A DNA stretch of 64,000 nt from Mycobacterium intracellulare ATCC 13950. Its GTDB lineage: Bacteria; Actinomycetota; Actinomycetes; Mycobacteriales; Mycobacteriaceae. The notes beneath the pieces were generated by a model. That model worked only from the letters and a program-made list of their open reading frames with translations, ran no database searches and was not told the DNA's origin. Positions 12,228 to 21,022 of this stretch are shown piece by piece (the first letter of the stretch is position 1; every line of letters starts with the position of its first letter). The translations under genes were made by a program, and so were the position numbers. The DNA is taken from assembly GCF_000277125.1 (NCBI RefSeq), contig NC_016946.1:1736001-1800000 (forward strand), given 5' to 3'.

Positions 12228-13268
12228 CTATTCGTCGGCCCGCGGCCCGATCGTCGGCGTCGCGCCGTTGATGATGGCGAAGTTCACGGTGGCCGTGGCG
12301 AGCAATTCGTCGTCGTCGCCGTCTCCGTCGCCGAAAATGTCCACCTGCATCACCATCGCCCGTCGTCCGGATCGCAACACCTTGGGCACCGCGAACGCCG
12401 AGCCCTGGCGGACGGGCCGCAGGTAGCGCACAAACAGATCCGAGGTCGTCATCGTGGTGCCCGGCTCCAGGTAATCCAGCCCGAATTGGCCGCCCGCCAC
12501 GTCCACCAGCGTCGCGATCAAGCCGCCCTGCAGGGCGCCGGACGTGTTGACGACTTGCGGGCTGACCGGCATGGTCATCGCGAACTCGCCGTTGCGGCTG
12601 CCCGGGCGCATGCCGATCTGAGCGAACAGCTCGGCCAGCGACGGGACCGTCGACTCTTCGTCCGTCTCGCGGATGCCGAGCGCGCGGCTGCAGAAGTCGT
12701 AGAGGTGGCCCGTATCCACGGGTGCGCCGTTCAATTCCGAACCCAGCCAACGCAATCGCTGCGCGCCCATCACCGTCTGCATGACGATGGCGGCGGCCGC
12801 ACCGACGTCCAATCCGGGGTTGAAGACGCCCTCGGTGATGCCCTGCCCGACGATGTCGCGAGTCAGCCGGTGCAACGGTGTGAGCACCCGGGCGTAGTCA
12901 CGGGGACGAGTCTCGGCCAAGTGCTGGTTGTAGAGGGTCAGCGCGCGATTCAGACTGTCCTGGGTGCTCGATTCCGGTTGCTCGCTGAGCCGATCGATCA
13001 GCAATTTTAGCGCCGACGTGCTGTCCAGTCCCGCGGTTTCGGCGCGCCAGGCCTGAACCGATTGAGCGATGGTTCTGTCGAACAGCGCCAGAAGTAGTTC
13101 GTCCTTGCTGGCGAAGTGTTGGTAGAAGGCCCGCAGCGACGTCTTGGAGCGGGCGACGACCTCCTGCACGGTGAAGTCGGTGCGTCCCGTCTCGCCCAGG
13201 ATCGCGACGGCGGTCTTGATGAAGCGGTCGCCGCGCGTCACTTCGGCTTCGTCATTCGGGGCGGTCAT
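12228..13268 (-). CDS. TetR-type DNA-binding domain fused to a PaaI-like hotdog domain
   Basis: The 346-residue protein has two parts. Residues 16-62 form a TetR helix-turn-helix (TVQEVVARSKTSLRAFYQHFASKDELL), followed by a TetR-like helical region to about 205. Residues about 222-335 look like a PaaI/acyl-CoA thioesterase hotdog domain, with NTSGALQGGLIATLVDVAGG (241-260) as the central helix and FVRYLRPVRQGS as the next strands. TetR proteins usually end near residue 200, so this is a fusion. An acyl-CoA-sensing or hydrolysing regulator is inferred. No frameshift or stop lies at the junction. Confidence 0.8.
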   Translation of the reverse strand: MTAPNDEAEVTRGDRFIKTAVAILGETGRTDFTVQEVVARSKTSLRAFYQHFASKDELLLALFDRTIAQSVQAWRAETAGLDSTSALKLLIDRLSEQPESSTQDSLNRALTLYNQHLAETRPRDYARVLTPLHRLTRDIVGQGITEGVFNPGLDVGAAAAIVMQTVMGAQRLRWLGSELNGAPVDTGHLYDFCSRALGIRETDEESTVPSLAELFAQIGMRPGSRNGEFAMTMPVSPQVVNTSGALQGGLIATLVDVAGGQFGLDYLEPGTTMTTSDLFVRYLRPVRQGSAFAVPKVLRSGRRAMVMQVDIFGDGDGDDDELLATATVNFAIINGATPTIGPRADE

Positions 13269-13386
13269 CGGCGCTGTTCCCTTCCCTGGCGCAGTCCTTA
13301 CGCTCTGAGAATGAGGTTACCGCGTCCTGGGGCCCATCCGCGAAGCCATACCTTCTGGGTCGTCGCGCCGACCGACGGTCGGACGC

Positions 13387-14895
13387 TCAGCCGCCCCGCG
13401 CCGCGATCATCGCCGAGCGGTTGACCTTGGTGGCCGCGGTGCGCGGTATCGCGTCGACGAATTCCACCGTCTTGGGCGCCTTGTAGGGGGCCAGGCGGCT
13501 CTTCGCGTAGTCGATCACGCCCTGCTCGGTGAGGGGCTCGGCGCCGTCGGCCTCGGCGCGCTGGATCACCGCGTGCACGCGGCGCCCCCACTGCGGATCG
13601 GCAAGCCCGATCACGACCACGTCGGCGATACCTGGGTGGCCGGCCAGCGCCGACTCGACCTCGGCGGGAAAGACATTGGCGCCGCCACTGACGATCATGT
13701 CGACGCGGCGGTCCACGATGTAGAGAAAGCCGTCCTCGTCGAGGTGGCCCATGTCCCCGGCGGAGCGGAAGCCGTCCTCGGTCGACGGCAGTGGGGGCGC
13801 CCCACCCAGGTAGCGATACCCCGCGCTCATCGGTGCCCGCAGATACACGTCCCCGTCCTCGCCGGGACCCAGCGGCCGCTTCTCTGCGTCCAGAATCCGG
13901 ATCTCGGTGTCCCGGAATCCGCGGCCCACGCTGCCCGGGTGGGCGAGCCACTCGTCGCCGCGCAGCGCGGTGAGCCCCAGATTTTCCGTCATCCCGTACG
14001 CCGTCACGATCTGCTCCGGGCTGAGCAGTTCGAACCACGTATGCAGCAACGAGGGCGGCATCACCGCGGCGCCCTGCAGAATGAAGACGATGCTGGACAG
14101 GTCGCGCTCCCGGACGTCGGGCCGGGCCGCGATGCGCGCCAGCATGGTGGGCGTCGCGGTGAAGTTGGTGATCCGAAAGCGCTCGATCACATCGAGAGCC
14201 AATGCGGCGTCGAACTTTTCGAGTATCACCAGATGGTCGCCCGCCAGCAGCATGAGGAAGGTGGCGAAGCCGTTGGTGTGATACATCGGCGCGGGCACCA
14301 TGATCGTCTGCGGCTGGGAAACCGGTGTCCAGTTCGACAGGAACGGCTCGCCCTGCTGGGGGATCCACAGTGAGGGCGCCAGGTTGAGGATCACCTTGGG
14401 CACGCCGGTCGAACCGCTGCTGCAGATCCCGTTGGCGGTGGGGGAGACGGCCACCGGCAGGGGGCCGTCGGACTCGGCGGCCGCGCGGGCGTCGAGGTCC
14501 CAGCGGCTCTTTTCATCGACGACGACGGCGGGATCGATCACCTCGCGCACCCGGTCGCGCTCCCACTCGGGAAGATCCCAGTGCATGGGCACCGGAACCG
14601 CGCCAATCTTCCAGCACCCCAGCGTCGCCAGCACCAGATGCTGGGAATTCGGAATAGCAAGCGCCACAAGGGAACCGATTGCGGCGCCGGCGGCGGCGAG
14701 GGCGCGGCCCCACTGGTTGGCGCGGGCGTCGAGCTCACCGAACGTCAGCGTCTGCGCGGTGCCGTCGAGCGCGACGATCGTGACGCCGGCATCGTTCCCA
14801 CGTTGTTCGGCGAGCTCTCGCAGCTTGGTTCCGAAGGGAACCCCGTCGGCGAACGGGTTCGCCGCCGCTTCGGCCGCGACAGGTTCGCTACTCAC
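13387..14895 (-). CDS. Acyl-CoA synthetase (AMP-binding family)
   Basis: The 502-residue adenylate-forming enzyme carries the P-loop NGICSSGSTGVPK, the A5-like YGMTENLG, the A7/A8 elements SAGDMGHLDEDGFLYIVDRRVDMI, and a C-terminal RTAATKVNRSAM with the catalytic-lysine position. It would activate a carboxylic acid to its CoA thioester. The start is GTG 14893-14895, preceded by GGAGGAG at a suitable distance. Start codon and ribosome binding site both come from the last copy of the 50-bp repeat. It follows four acyl-CoA dehydrogenase genes on the same strand, so one operon from 19348 down to 13387 is likely. Confidence 0.9.
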   Translation of the reverse strand: MSSEPVAAEAAANPFADGVPFGTKLRELAEQRGNDAGVTIVALDGTAQTLTFGELDARANQWGRALAAAGAAIGSLVALAIPNSQHLVLATLGCWKIGAVPVPMHWDLPEWERDRVREVIDPAVVVDEKSRWDLDARAAAESDGPLPVAVSPTANGICSSGSTGVPKVILNLAPSLWIPQQGEPFLSNWTPVSQPQTIMVPAPMYHTNGFATFLMLLAGDHLVILEKFDAALALDVIERFRITNFTATPTMLARIAARPDVRERDLSSIVFILQGAAVMPPSLLHTWFELLSPEQIVTAYGMTENLGLTALRGDEWLAHPGSVGRGFRDTEIRILDAEKRPLGPGEDGDVYLRAPMSAGYRYLGGAPPLPSTEDGFRSAGDMGHLDEDGFLYIVDRRVDMIVSGGANVFPAEVESALAGHPGIADVVVIGLADPQWGRRVHAVIQRAEADGAEPLTEQGVIDYAKSRLAPYKAPKTVEFVDAIPRTAATKVNRSAMIAARGG

Positions 14896-15063
14896 CTGCG
14901 CCGCTCCTCCTCATCGCTTCGCTCTGCATCGTCGCCGGCGGTCACCTTCGCCGCTCCTCCTCATCGCTTCGCTCTGCATCGTCGCCGGCGGTCACCTGCG
15001 CCGCTCCTCCTCATCGCTTCGCTCTGCATCGTCGCCGGCGGTCACCTTCGCCGTTCCTCCTCA
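14891..15063 (-). repeat. MIRU-like 50-bp tandem repeat with coupled micro-ORFs
   Basis: Units lie at 14891-14940, 14941-14990 and 14991-15040, with a partial fourth at 15041-15063; they are nearly identical. On the minus strand each carries a GAGGAGGAG ribosome binding site and a GTG. Micro-ORFs run 15045-14992, 14995-14942 and 14945-14892. All three encode MTAGDDAERSDEEERRR, and each TGA overlaps the next GTG as GTGA. The last GTGA starts the acyl-CoA synthetase. Coupled micro-ORFs at gene junctions are the hallmark of mycobacterial interspersed repetitive units; exact family membership was not checked. Confidence 0.8.
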
Positions 15064-15079
15064 ATCGTCGTGCGGCGGC

Positions 15080-16015
15080 TCACGCAGATACCGGCTCGCT
15101 GAACAGCGTCTCCAGCGACCCGTCCGACACGCTGGGGATCAGGCGCAGGGCGAGTTCGTCGGTGCCCAGCGGCAACCGGATCAGCGGCTGGGTGTGCCGG
15201 TCGAGCACGCTGACGTCGGACTCGTCGCAGAAACCCAGGGCCCCGAGTAACTGGTGCGACGTGCGCATCACCTGGCGCGCGGTGTCGGCGGCTTTGAGCC
15301 GAAGCACCAGTGCGTCGGCCGAATGGATCGGCGCCGGCAGCGATTCGGGTCGGCAGATCGTGTACTTCGCGAGTTCGTGCAGCCCGCGCACCGCGACGGC
15401 GGCGTCCGCGACGGCAAACCTGACGGCCTGAAAGTCCGCGAGCGGCTTACCGAACTGGATCCGGGCGCGCACGTGCTCGGTGACGATCTGCAGCGACTGC
15501 TGCACCGCTCCCAGAATCCGCCATGATCCGAGCACGAGATGAAGGTTAACGTCGGGGGCTCCGACGCTTCCCTCGGGTGCGCCCAAGGTCGCCGGAACCA
15601 GGAACGGCCCCAGCTTGGCGCCGGTGCGCGCGGCCGGCCGCGGCCGGTACCGGTTGCCGTCCAGGTCCGCGGCGATCCAGTCGCCGGCCAAATCGCCGTG
15701 GTCGATGCGCGGGGCTTTCGGATTCACCAGGGCCAGCCGCGCGCCATCGATCGACAACAGCTCCTCCACAAGTGGATAGGGCAGCACCGTGGCGCCGGCG
15801 GCCTGGCACAGCACCGCGGCGGCCAGCAGATCGTCCGGGGACGAGCGCACGTCCAGGTCGAACGCGCCCACCTCGTTCAACGCGGCACGGGCCGCGTCCC
15901 GGACGGAGTCGTCGGCCTCGGCGCGCAGCGCGGCCGGCGGTCCGCCTAATCGGGTGAGCCGCTTGCCCGCGACGGCGGCGAAGTCGCTGATGTCTTGTGG
16001 CAGATCGGTTTTCAC
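15080..16015 (-). CDS. Acyl-CoA dehydrogenase-like subunit (short, divergent)
   Basis: The 311-residue protein is shorter than a typical acyl-CoA dehydrogenase (about 380). It has a reduced N-terminal domain, the RIQFGKPLADFQAVRFAVADAA helix typical of the C-terminal domain, and a degenerate late segment LLGALGFCDESDVSVLD in place of the usual HGG or TWEHD motifs. It is probably the non-catalytic partner of the upstream dehydrogenase. GTG 16013-16015 was chosen because it overlaps the upstream stop as GTGA. It is the last of four coupled dehydrogenase genes, ahead of the 50-bp repeat. Confidence 0.8.
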   Translation of the reverse strand: MKTDLPQDISDFAAVAGKRLTRLGGPPAALRAEADDSVRDAARAALNEVGAFDLDVRSSPDDLLAAAVLCQAAGATVLPYPLVEELLSIDGARLALVNPKAPRIDHGDLAGDWIAADLDGNRYRPRPAARTGAKLGPFLVPATLGAPEGSVGAPDVNLHLVLGSWRILGAVQQSLQIVTEHVRARIQFGKPLADFQAVRFAVADAAVAVRGLHELAKYTICRPESLPAPIHSADALVLRLKAADTARQVMRTSHQLLGALGFCDESDVSVLDRHTQPLIRLPLGTDELALRLIPSVSDGSLETLFSEPVSA

Positions 16016-17169
16016 CGGCTTCCTCCCAACACGTCTCGTGCCACCAGCATCTTCTGCACTTCGATGGTGCCCGATGCGACGGTGGCCGCCTGTGCGTAAC
16101 GCCAATGGTCTTCGATCGCCCCGTGCAGCGGCGCGGAACTGCCGCTGTCCAGCGCCGTGGGGCCCAGCACGTCGAACAGCAGCTCGGCCACCTGCTGATC
16201 GAGGGTCGTCGTGACGATGCGCGCGGCGCTGGCGGCCGCGCCCGCCGCCGGATCGTCCTGCAGTGACACGGCGCGATAGGCCAGCAGCCGGGCGACCCGC
16301 AGGTCGACCAGCGCCCGCACCCACCGCGTCCGAATCGTCTCGGGCAGCTCGTCCCACTCGTCGCCGAGCTGGCTGCGCATGCGTTCGAGCAGCGACTCGC
16401 ACCGCGCGTAGCGGGCGATGCCCACCCGCTCGAAGGCCAGCGCCTCGCGCATCACCCGCCATCCGTCGCCGACCTCGCCGAGCACGTCGCCGGGAAACGC
16501 CTGCACGTCGTCCAGGAACATCTCGTTGAGATGGTGCGGCCCCAGCATCGACGGGATCGGCCGGACGGTGAAACCGGGACGGTCCATCGGGATCAGAAAC
16601 AGGGTGAGCCGCTTGTGTTTTGGGGCGTCGGGGTCGGTGCACGCCGCCAGCACGCACCACGACGCCATCAGCGCGTACGAGGTCCACACCTTCTGCCCGG
16701 TGATGCGCCATCCGTCACCGTCGGCGACGGCGCGGGTACGCAACGACACCAGGTCGGTTCCGGCCTCGGGCTCCGAAAAGCCTTGGCACCAGATGACATC
16801 CCCGGCGGCGATGGCCGCCAGGTGCTTGGCTTTCTGTTCCTCGGTCCCGTACCGCATCAGCGCCGGCCCGACCCAGTTGATCCCCATGTACTGCGGACCG
16901 CGCGGCTCGTGTTGCGCCCACATCTCCTCGCGCAGCACCGTCTGCTGCCAGACCGAACCCCCGCCGCCGCCATGCTCTTTCGGCCATGCCAGCGCGAGCA
17001 GCCCCTCGGTGGCCAGCAGTTTGCAGAACGTCTCGGTGGTGGCGAGGTCCTGCGGGTTTTCGGTGCAGGCGCCGAGGAAGTCGGCGGGGATGTGGTTGGC
17101 GACCAGCTCGCGCAGGTGGCTTCGCAGTTGTCCGGCGTCGTCGCCGAGGTCGTAGTCCATCGTGGTCAT
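16012..17169 (-). CDS. Acyl-CoA dehydrogenase
   Basis: The 385-residue protein is a full-length acyl-CoA dehydrogenase. Signatures are the flavin and substrate loop CQGFSEPEAGTDLVSLRTRA, the beta-domain ITGQKVWTSYALMA, and the terminal ATVASGTIEVQKMLVARDVLG. The ATG at 17167-17169 overlaps the upstream stop as ATGA, which fixes the start; a second in-frame ATG lies three codons later. It is third of four coupled dehydrogenase genes and probably pairs with the short subunit at 15080-16015. The substrate is unknown. Confidence 0.88.
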   Translation of the reverse strand: MTTMDYDLGDDAGQLRSHLRELVANHIPADFLGACTENPQDLATTETFCKLLATEGLLALAWPKEHGGGGGSVWQQTVLREEMWAQHEPRGPQYMGINWVGPALMRYGTEEQKAKHLAAIAAGDVIWCQGFSEPEAGTDLVSLRTRAVADGDGWRITGQKVWTSYALMASWCVLAACTDPDAPKHKRLTLFLIPMDRPGFTVRPIPSMLGPHHLNEMFLDDVQAFPGDVLGEVGDGWRVMREALAFERVGIARYARCESLLERMRSQLGDEWDELPETIRTRWVRALVDLRVARLLAYRAVSLQDDPAAGAAASAARIVTTTLDQQVAELLFDVLGPTALDSGSSAPLHGAIEDHWRYAQAATVASGTIEVQKMLVARDVLGGSR

Positions 17170-18272
17170 CCCTTCGGCAGTCCGAGCAGCCGCTCGGCGA
17201 TGATGTTGCGCTGCACCTCCGACGTTCCGCCGTAGATGGTCGCGGCCAGCGCGTCCTGACGTTCGAACAGCAGGTCCGGATCGGCGGCCGACTCCGGGCC
17301 CGCAGCGGCGGCGCCGAGTTCCCAAACACGCTGCAGCGTAAGCGATCCGAGCAGCTTCATGGTGTCGGCTTCTGGGCTGGGCCGCCCCGCCAGCTCGTTG
17401 CCCAGCGCGCGATATCCGGTGGCCCGCAGGGCTTCGGCGTCGGCGATCAGCGAGCCGAGCTCGGTGTAGACGTCGTCGCCCGAGACCCCGGCGCCGGCGG
17501 TGCGCACCGCCTCGAGCCCGCGTTTGATCTCGACCCAGTTCATGATCCAGATCATCTGGCGTTCATGCTGCAGCGACGACAGGGCGACATTCCAGCCGCC
17601 GTTGAGCGGCCCCAGCAGGTTGTCGCCCGGCACCTCGACGTCGTCGAGGAAGACCTCGCAGAACGTCTCGTCGGAGATCGACGCCATGCGGATCGGCTCG
17701 ATCCTGACCCCGGGCGCGTGCAGATCCAGGATCAGGCAGGAAATGCCCCGGTGTTTCGGCGCATCGGGATCCGTGCGGGCATACAGGGTGCACCACCGCG
17801 ACTTGTGGGCCTGGGTGGTCCAGATCTTGTGGCCGTTGACCCGGAACACGTCGCCGTCGCGTTCGGCGCGCGTGCGCAGTCCGGCGAAATCGGACCCGGC
17901 TTCGGGTTCGGACATGCCCAGCGCCCACCATTCGTTACCGCGTAACAGCGGGACGAGCAGGCGCTCGACCTGGGCGGCGGTGCCGAACTGACGAATGCCG
18001 GGCGCGGCGACGTTGGGACCGGCGATGTTGGGCAGTTTGGGCGCCGAGCGCAGCGCGGCCTCGATCCGGACCTCCATGGCGTCGCGCAGACCGAGGGACC
18101 GTCCGCCGTGTTCGCGGGGCCAGGTCGGCTGGATCCATCCGGCCTCGAACGCGGCCCGCTGGTAATCGCGCCGCAGGCCCAGGTCCCACCGGTACTGCCG
18201 ATACTTCTCGTAGTAGTCGTCGGGCAGGAACTCCGCCAACCACGCGCCGAATTCGTCCACCACCGGGCTCAC
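17166..18272 (-). CDS. Acyl-CoA dehydrogenase
   Basis: The 368-residue protein has the loop GMSEPEAGSDFAGLRTRAERDGD, the beta-domain VNGHKIWTTQAHKSRW, and the terminal IYGGTSEVQRNIIAERLLGLPKG motif. The GTG at 18270-18272 overlaps the preceding stop as GTGA. In alpha2-beta2 actinobacterial dehydrogenases the GGTSEVQRN-type chain pairs with a TWEHD-type chain; the upstream neighbour (18269-19348) is of that type, so these two probably form one enzyme. Confidence 0.9.
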   Translation of the reverse strand: MSPVVDEFGAWLAEFLPDDYYEKYRQYRWDLGLRRDYQRAAFEAGWIQPTWPREHGGRSLGLRDAMEVRIEAALRSAPKLPNIAGPNVAAPGIRQFGTAAQVERLLVPLLRGNEWWALGMSEPEAGSDFAGLRTRAERDGDVFRVNGHKIWTTQAHKSRWCTLYARTDPDAPKHRGISCLILDLHAPGVRIEPIRMASISDETFCEVFLDDVEVPGDNLLGPLNGGWNVALSSLQHERQMIWIMNWVEIKRGLEAVRTAGAGVSGDDVYTELGSLIADAEALRATGYRALGNELAGRPSPEADTMKLLGSLTLQRVWELGAAAAGPESAADPDLLFERQDALAATIYGGTSEVQRNIIAERLLGLPKG

Positions 18273-19348
18273 GCGGCGCCCCCGCAGAATCGGCGGCCCA
18301 CCTCGTGGTAGAGCGCGCGACTGTCGCCCAGCAGCGCGGCGCCCTGCCAGGCGCGCCTGACGTAGAGGTGGACGTCGTGCTCCCAGGTCTGACCGAGCGC
18401 GCCGTGCACCTGGACCGCCGTGCGCGCACAGGCGGCGGCCGCGTCACCGGCCGCCGCTTTGGCGAGCGCGGCGGAGGTCCACGCGTCGCCGGGTGCCGCA
18501 GCCGGATCGGCGAGCCGGGCCGCGGCCGCATACGTCAGACTGCGGGCGCGTTCCAGGCCGACGTAGTTGTCGGCCAACGCGTGTTTGATCCCCTGGTATG
18601 CGCCGATCGGTTGGCCGAACTGGCGCCGCGACTTCGCGTGCTCGACCGAGCGGCGCAACGCGGCGCTCGCGACGCCGATCAGGTCCGCGGCGCAGGCCAC
18701 CCACGGCGCCGTCAATGCGGACTCGACGTCGGCGCTCGCGACGGCCACGGGCTCGGCGTCGATGTCGGCCGTCGCCAACGGCTGGGCGGGGTCGGTGGAG
18801 TCAGCCGCGGGCACCACGGTGACACCGTCGCCGCAACGCGCGACCGCCGCCACGGTGTCACCGGCGTCGTCGCGGGCAAGGGTGACGACCAGCTCGGCGC
18901 GCGACAGGTGGGGGACCGCGACCGCACGACCGCGCAGCCGTCCGTCGCGCAGGGTCATCGGCGCCCCGGGCAGGCGCGACCCGGGGGCGTGGACGGCCAG
19001 CGTCGCCACGGTTCCACCGGCGATGTCGGCCAGGACCGAGTCGAGTCCGGCGTCACGCAGCACGCCCGCGGCCAGACCGACGCTGCTCAGCAAGGGGATC
19101 GGGGCGAGGGCGGCACCGCATTCCTCGAGAACCACGGCCAGCTCGACCGGCCCGTAGTCGCCCGCCTCTTCCTCGGAGGGGGCGGCGAGCTCGGTCCACC
19201 CGAGATCCACGACCGTCTTCCACAGGGCGCGCCAGCGCTCCGGATCCGTGAGCGCTTGGCGGGCGGCCTCAGGCGGGCACTCCGTACGTAATATGTCGCG
19301 TACGGCGTCGCGGAGCGACAACTGCTCCGAGTTCAGCCCTACATCCAT
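18269..19348 (-). CDS. Acyl-CoA dehydrogenase, first gene of a four-subunit operon
   Basis: The 359-residue protein has a weakly conserved, alanine-rich middle domain and the late motif QVHGALGQTWEHDVHLYVRRAW, typical of one partner of heterotetrameric FadE enzymes. ATG 19346-19348 follows GAGG at a short distance. It leads a run of four dehydrogenase genes, each overlapping the next by four bases. The recurrent operator motif starts 8 nt upstream at 19356, so a bound regulator would block this promoter or ribosome site directly. It is divergent from the LLM flavin enzyme. Confidence 0.85.
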   Translation of the reverse strand: MDVGLNSEQLSLRDAVRDILRTECPPEAARQALTDPERWRALWKTVVDLGWTELAAPSEEEAGDYGPVELAVVLEECGAALAPIPLLSSVGLAAGVLRDAGLDSVLADIAGGTVATLAVHAPGSRLPGAPMTLRDGRLRGRAVAVPHLSRAELVVTLARDDAGDTVAAVARCGDGVTVVPAADSTDPAQPLATADIDAEPVAVASADVESALTAPWVACAADLIGVASAALRRSVEHAKSRRQFGQPIGAYQGIKHALADNYVGLERARSLTYAAAARLADPAAAPGDAWTSAALAKAAAGDAAAACARTAVQVHGALGQTWEHDVHLYVRRAWQGAALLGDSRALYHEVGRRFCGGAA

Positions 19349-19355
19349 AAGACCT

Positions 19356-19377
19356 CTAACATAGTAAAGATAATAAA
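19356..19377 (+). promoter_or_regulatory. Candidate operator, copy B
   Basis: The first 20 bases read CTAACATAGTAAAGATAATA. The site lies between the four-dehydrogenase operon (start 19348) and the divergent LLM gene (start 19423). It matches copy F (34779-34800) at 17 of 22 positions and shares CTA-N3-TAG with copies A, D and E. Confidence 0.55.
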
Positions 19378-19422
19378 CTAGCCCTGCCGTCAATGACACG
19401 GGGTCAAACGCATAGGTGGCGC

Positions 19423-20283
19423 ATGGCCGAGTGGTATCTGTTCCTGCCGCAGGTCCGGTTGTCGGCGGGCGACATCGCCGAGCGTGCGCGCCGGGCCGAG
19501 GCCAGCGGTTTCGACGGCATCGCTTTCATCGATCACCTCGAGGCGCCCGGCCTGCCCGACGAAAGCATCTGGGAGGCAATGGGGATCGCCACCTGGGTGG
19601 CCGCCAAGACCGAGCGGCTGCGGATCGGTCATCTGGTGCTCTGCGACGCCTTCCGGCATCCCGCGGTGCTGGCCAAACAGGCCGTCACCCTCTCAGAGGC
19701 GTGCGGCGGCCGATTCGAGCTCGGTCTGGGGGCGGGGTCGTGGCCCGCGGAGTTCGCCAGATTCGATGTCGGCCAGCAGGATCCGAGAGCACGGGTCGAT
19801 CAGCTCGACCGCCACCTGAGACTGCTCAGGCAGTACTGGGGCGACGGGACGGGGGAGGCCGCGGTGGCGCCGCAGGCCCCGCGTCGGTCCTACCCGATAC
19901 CGCTGGTCCTGGGTGGCAGCGGACCCCGGATGATGGAACTCGTTCGCAGATACGCGGATTGGTGGAATCTGCCTGCCCATCAGCTCGACAAGCTGCCGAC
20001 GCTGGCCACGGCCGCCGGGACGGCCCGGTTGTCCATCCAGCAGATGGTGGGCTTCGTCCGGTCCGGCGCCGATCCCGACACCGTGCGCGAGGTGAGCACC
20101 CGGCGATTCGGCAACCTGGGATCCGGACTGGTCTGCGGGGATGCCCGCGAGCTGGTCGGGCACTTCAGCGGACTGGCCGGGCAGGGGGTCGAGCGGTTCT
20201 ACGTCTGGTTCGCCGACTTCGCCGCACCGGACTCGTTGCACGAGTTCGGCGAATCGGTGATCAAGCCGTTCCCGGCGCCGTAG
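19423..20283 (+). CDS. LLM-class F420/flavin-dependent oxidoreductase
   Basis: The 286-residue protein has the bacterial-luciferase-like TIM barrel: WYLFLPQ as strand 1, GFDGIAFIDHLE, the hallmark ERLRIGHLVLCDAFRHPAVLAKQ, and LVLGGSGPRMMELVRRYADWWN. Mycobacterial relatives use F420 or FMN to oxidise or reduce small molecules, often in lipid or xenobiotic breakdown. The start at 19423 gives the usual family N-terminus; an in-frame ATG at 19393 would add ten residues. It is divergent from the dehydrogenase operon across the shared operator copy B. Confidence 0.83.
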   Translation: MAEWYLFLPQVRLSAGDIAERARRAEASGFDGIAFIDHLEAPGLPDESIWEAMGIATWVAAKTERLRIGHLVLCDAFRHPAVLAKQAVTLSEACGGRFELGLGAGSWPAEFARFDVGQQDPRARVDQLDRHLRLLRQYWGDGTGEAAVAPQAPRRSYPIPLVLGGSGPRMMELVRRYADWWNLPAHQLDKLPTLATAAGTARLSIQQMVGFVRSGADPDTVREVSTRRFGNLGSGLVCGDARELVGHFSGLAGQGVERFYVWFADFAAPDSLHEFGESVIKPFPAP

Positions 20284-20286
20284 GCG

Positions 20287-21003
20287 TCAACCCCGTTGCG
20301 CGCGGCGGCGGGCCTCGGTGGGCACGACCGGCGGCCGCGCGTAGGGGCCGCGCTCCACCGCGGACAGGCGGATCTCCGGCAAATCGACCGATGGGTCGAC
20401 GGTATCCAGCCAGACGACCGCCTCGGCGACGTCGGAGACCGCGATCGCGTACATCTCGAACGGAACGTCCTGCAGCATCTCGGTGGCCACCGGGCCGGGC
20501 GTGACGATATGCACGCTGATGCCGTCGCGATCGACTTCGAGCGCCAGGGCCCGCGCGAACGCGTTCATGCCGGCCTTTGAGGCGGAATACGCGGTGCGGG
20601 CCGGCATCGGCTCGTGTGCCGCCGACGACGAGATGAACACCAGCCGCGAGCCCGCCTTCATCCTGGGCAGCACCGCGGACGTCACCACGAAGCACGAATC
20701 CAGGTTGGCCGACATGATGGCCTGCCACTGCTCGAAGGTCTGCTTGCGCGCGTAGGTTCCGCCGAGCGCCCCCGCCGCGTGGACGACGAGGTCGATTTCC
20801 CCCAATGCGCTTATCGCGGCGGGGAATCCGATCGGATCGGAGGCGTCGGCCACCACGTGGCGCGCACCGATCTCCTCGGCGGCGGCGCGCAACGGATCTT
20901 CCCGCCGCGCCGAGAGCACCACGTCGTAGCCGCGCTCAACGAGCTTGCGGGCGCACCCTTTTCCGATCCCGCCGCTACCGCCGGTGACCAATGCGGTTCG
21001 CAT
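20287..21003 (-). CDS. Short-chain dehydrogenase/reductase (SDR)
   Basis: The 238-residue classical SDR has the cofactor motif TGGSGGIG (residues 7-14), the serine in FISSSAAH (about 125-128), and the catalytic Y139-x3-K143 in AYSASK. The substrate is probably a hydroxy or keto lipid intermediate, inferred from context. It lies 19 nt downstream of the GntR regulator stop on the same strand and is likely co-transcribed with it. Its end faces the LLM gene with a gap of only 3 nt. Confidence 0.88.
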   Translation of the reverse strand: MRTALVTGGSGGIGKGCARKLVERGYDVVLSARREDPLRAAAEEIGARHVVADASDPIGFPAAISALGEIDLVVHAAGALGGTYARKQTFEQWQAIMSANLDSCFVVTSAVLPRMKAGSRLVFISSSAAHEPMPARTAYSASKAGMNAFARALALEVDRDGISVHIVTPGPVATEMLQDVPFEMYAIAVSDVAEAVVWLDTVDPSVDLPEIRLSAVERGPYARPPVVPTEARRRAQRG

Positions 21004-21022
21004 GACCGTTGCAGGCCGCCCT

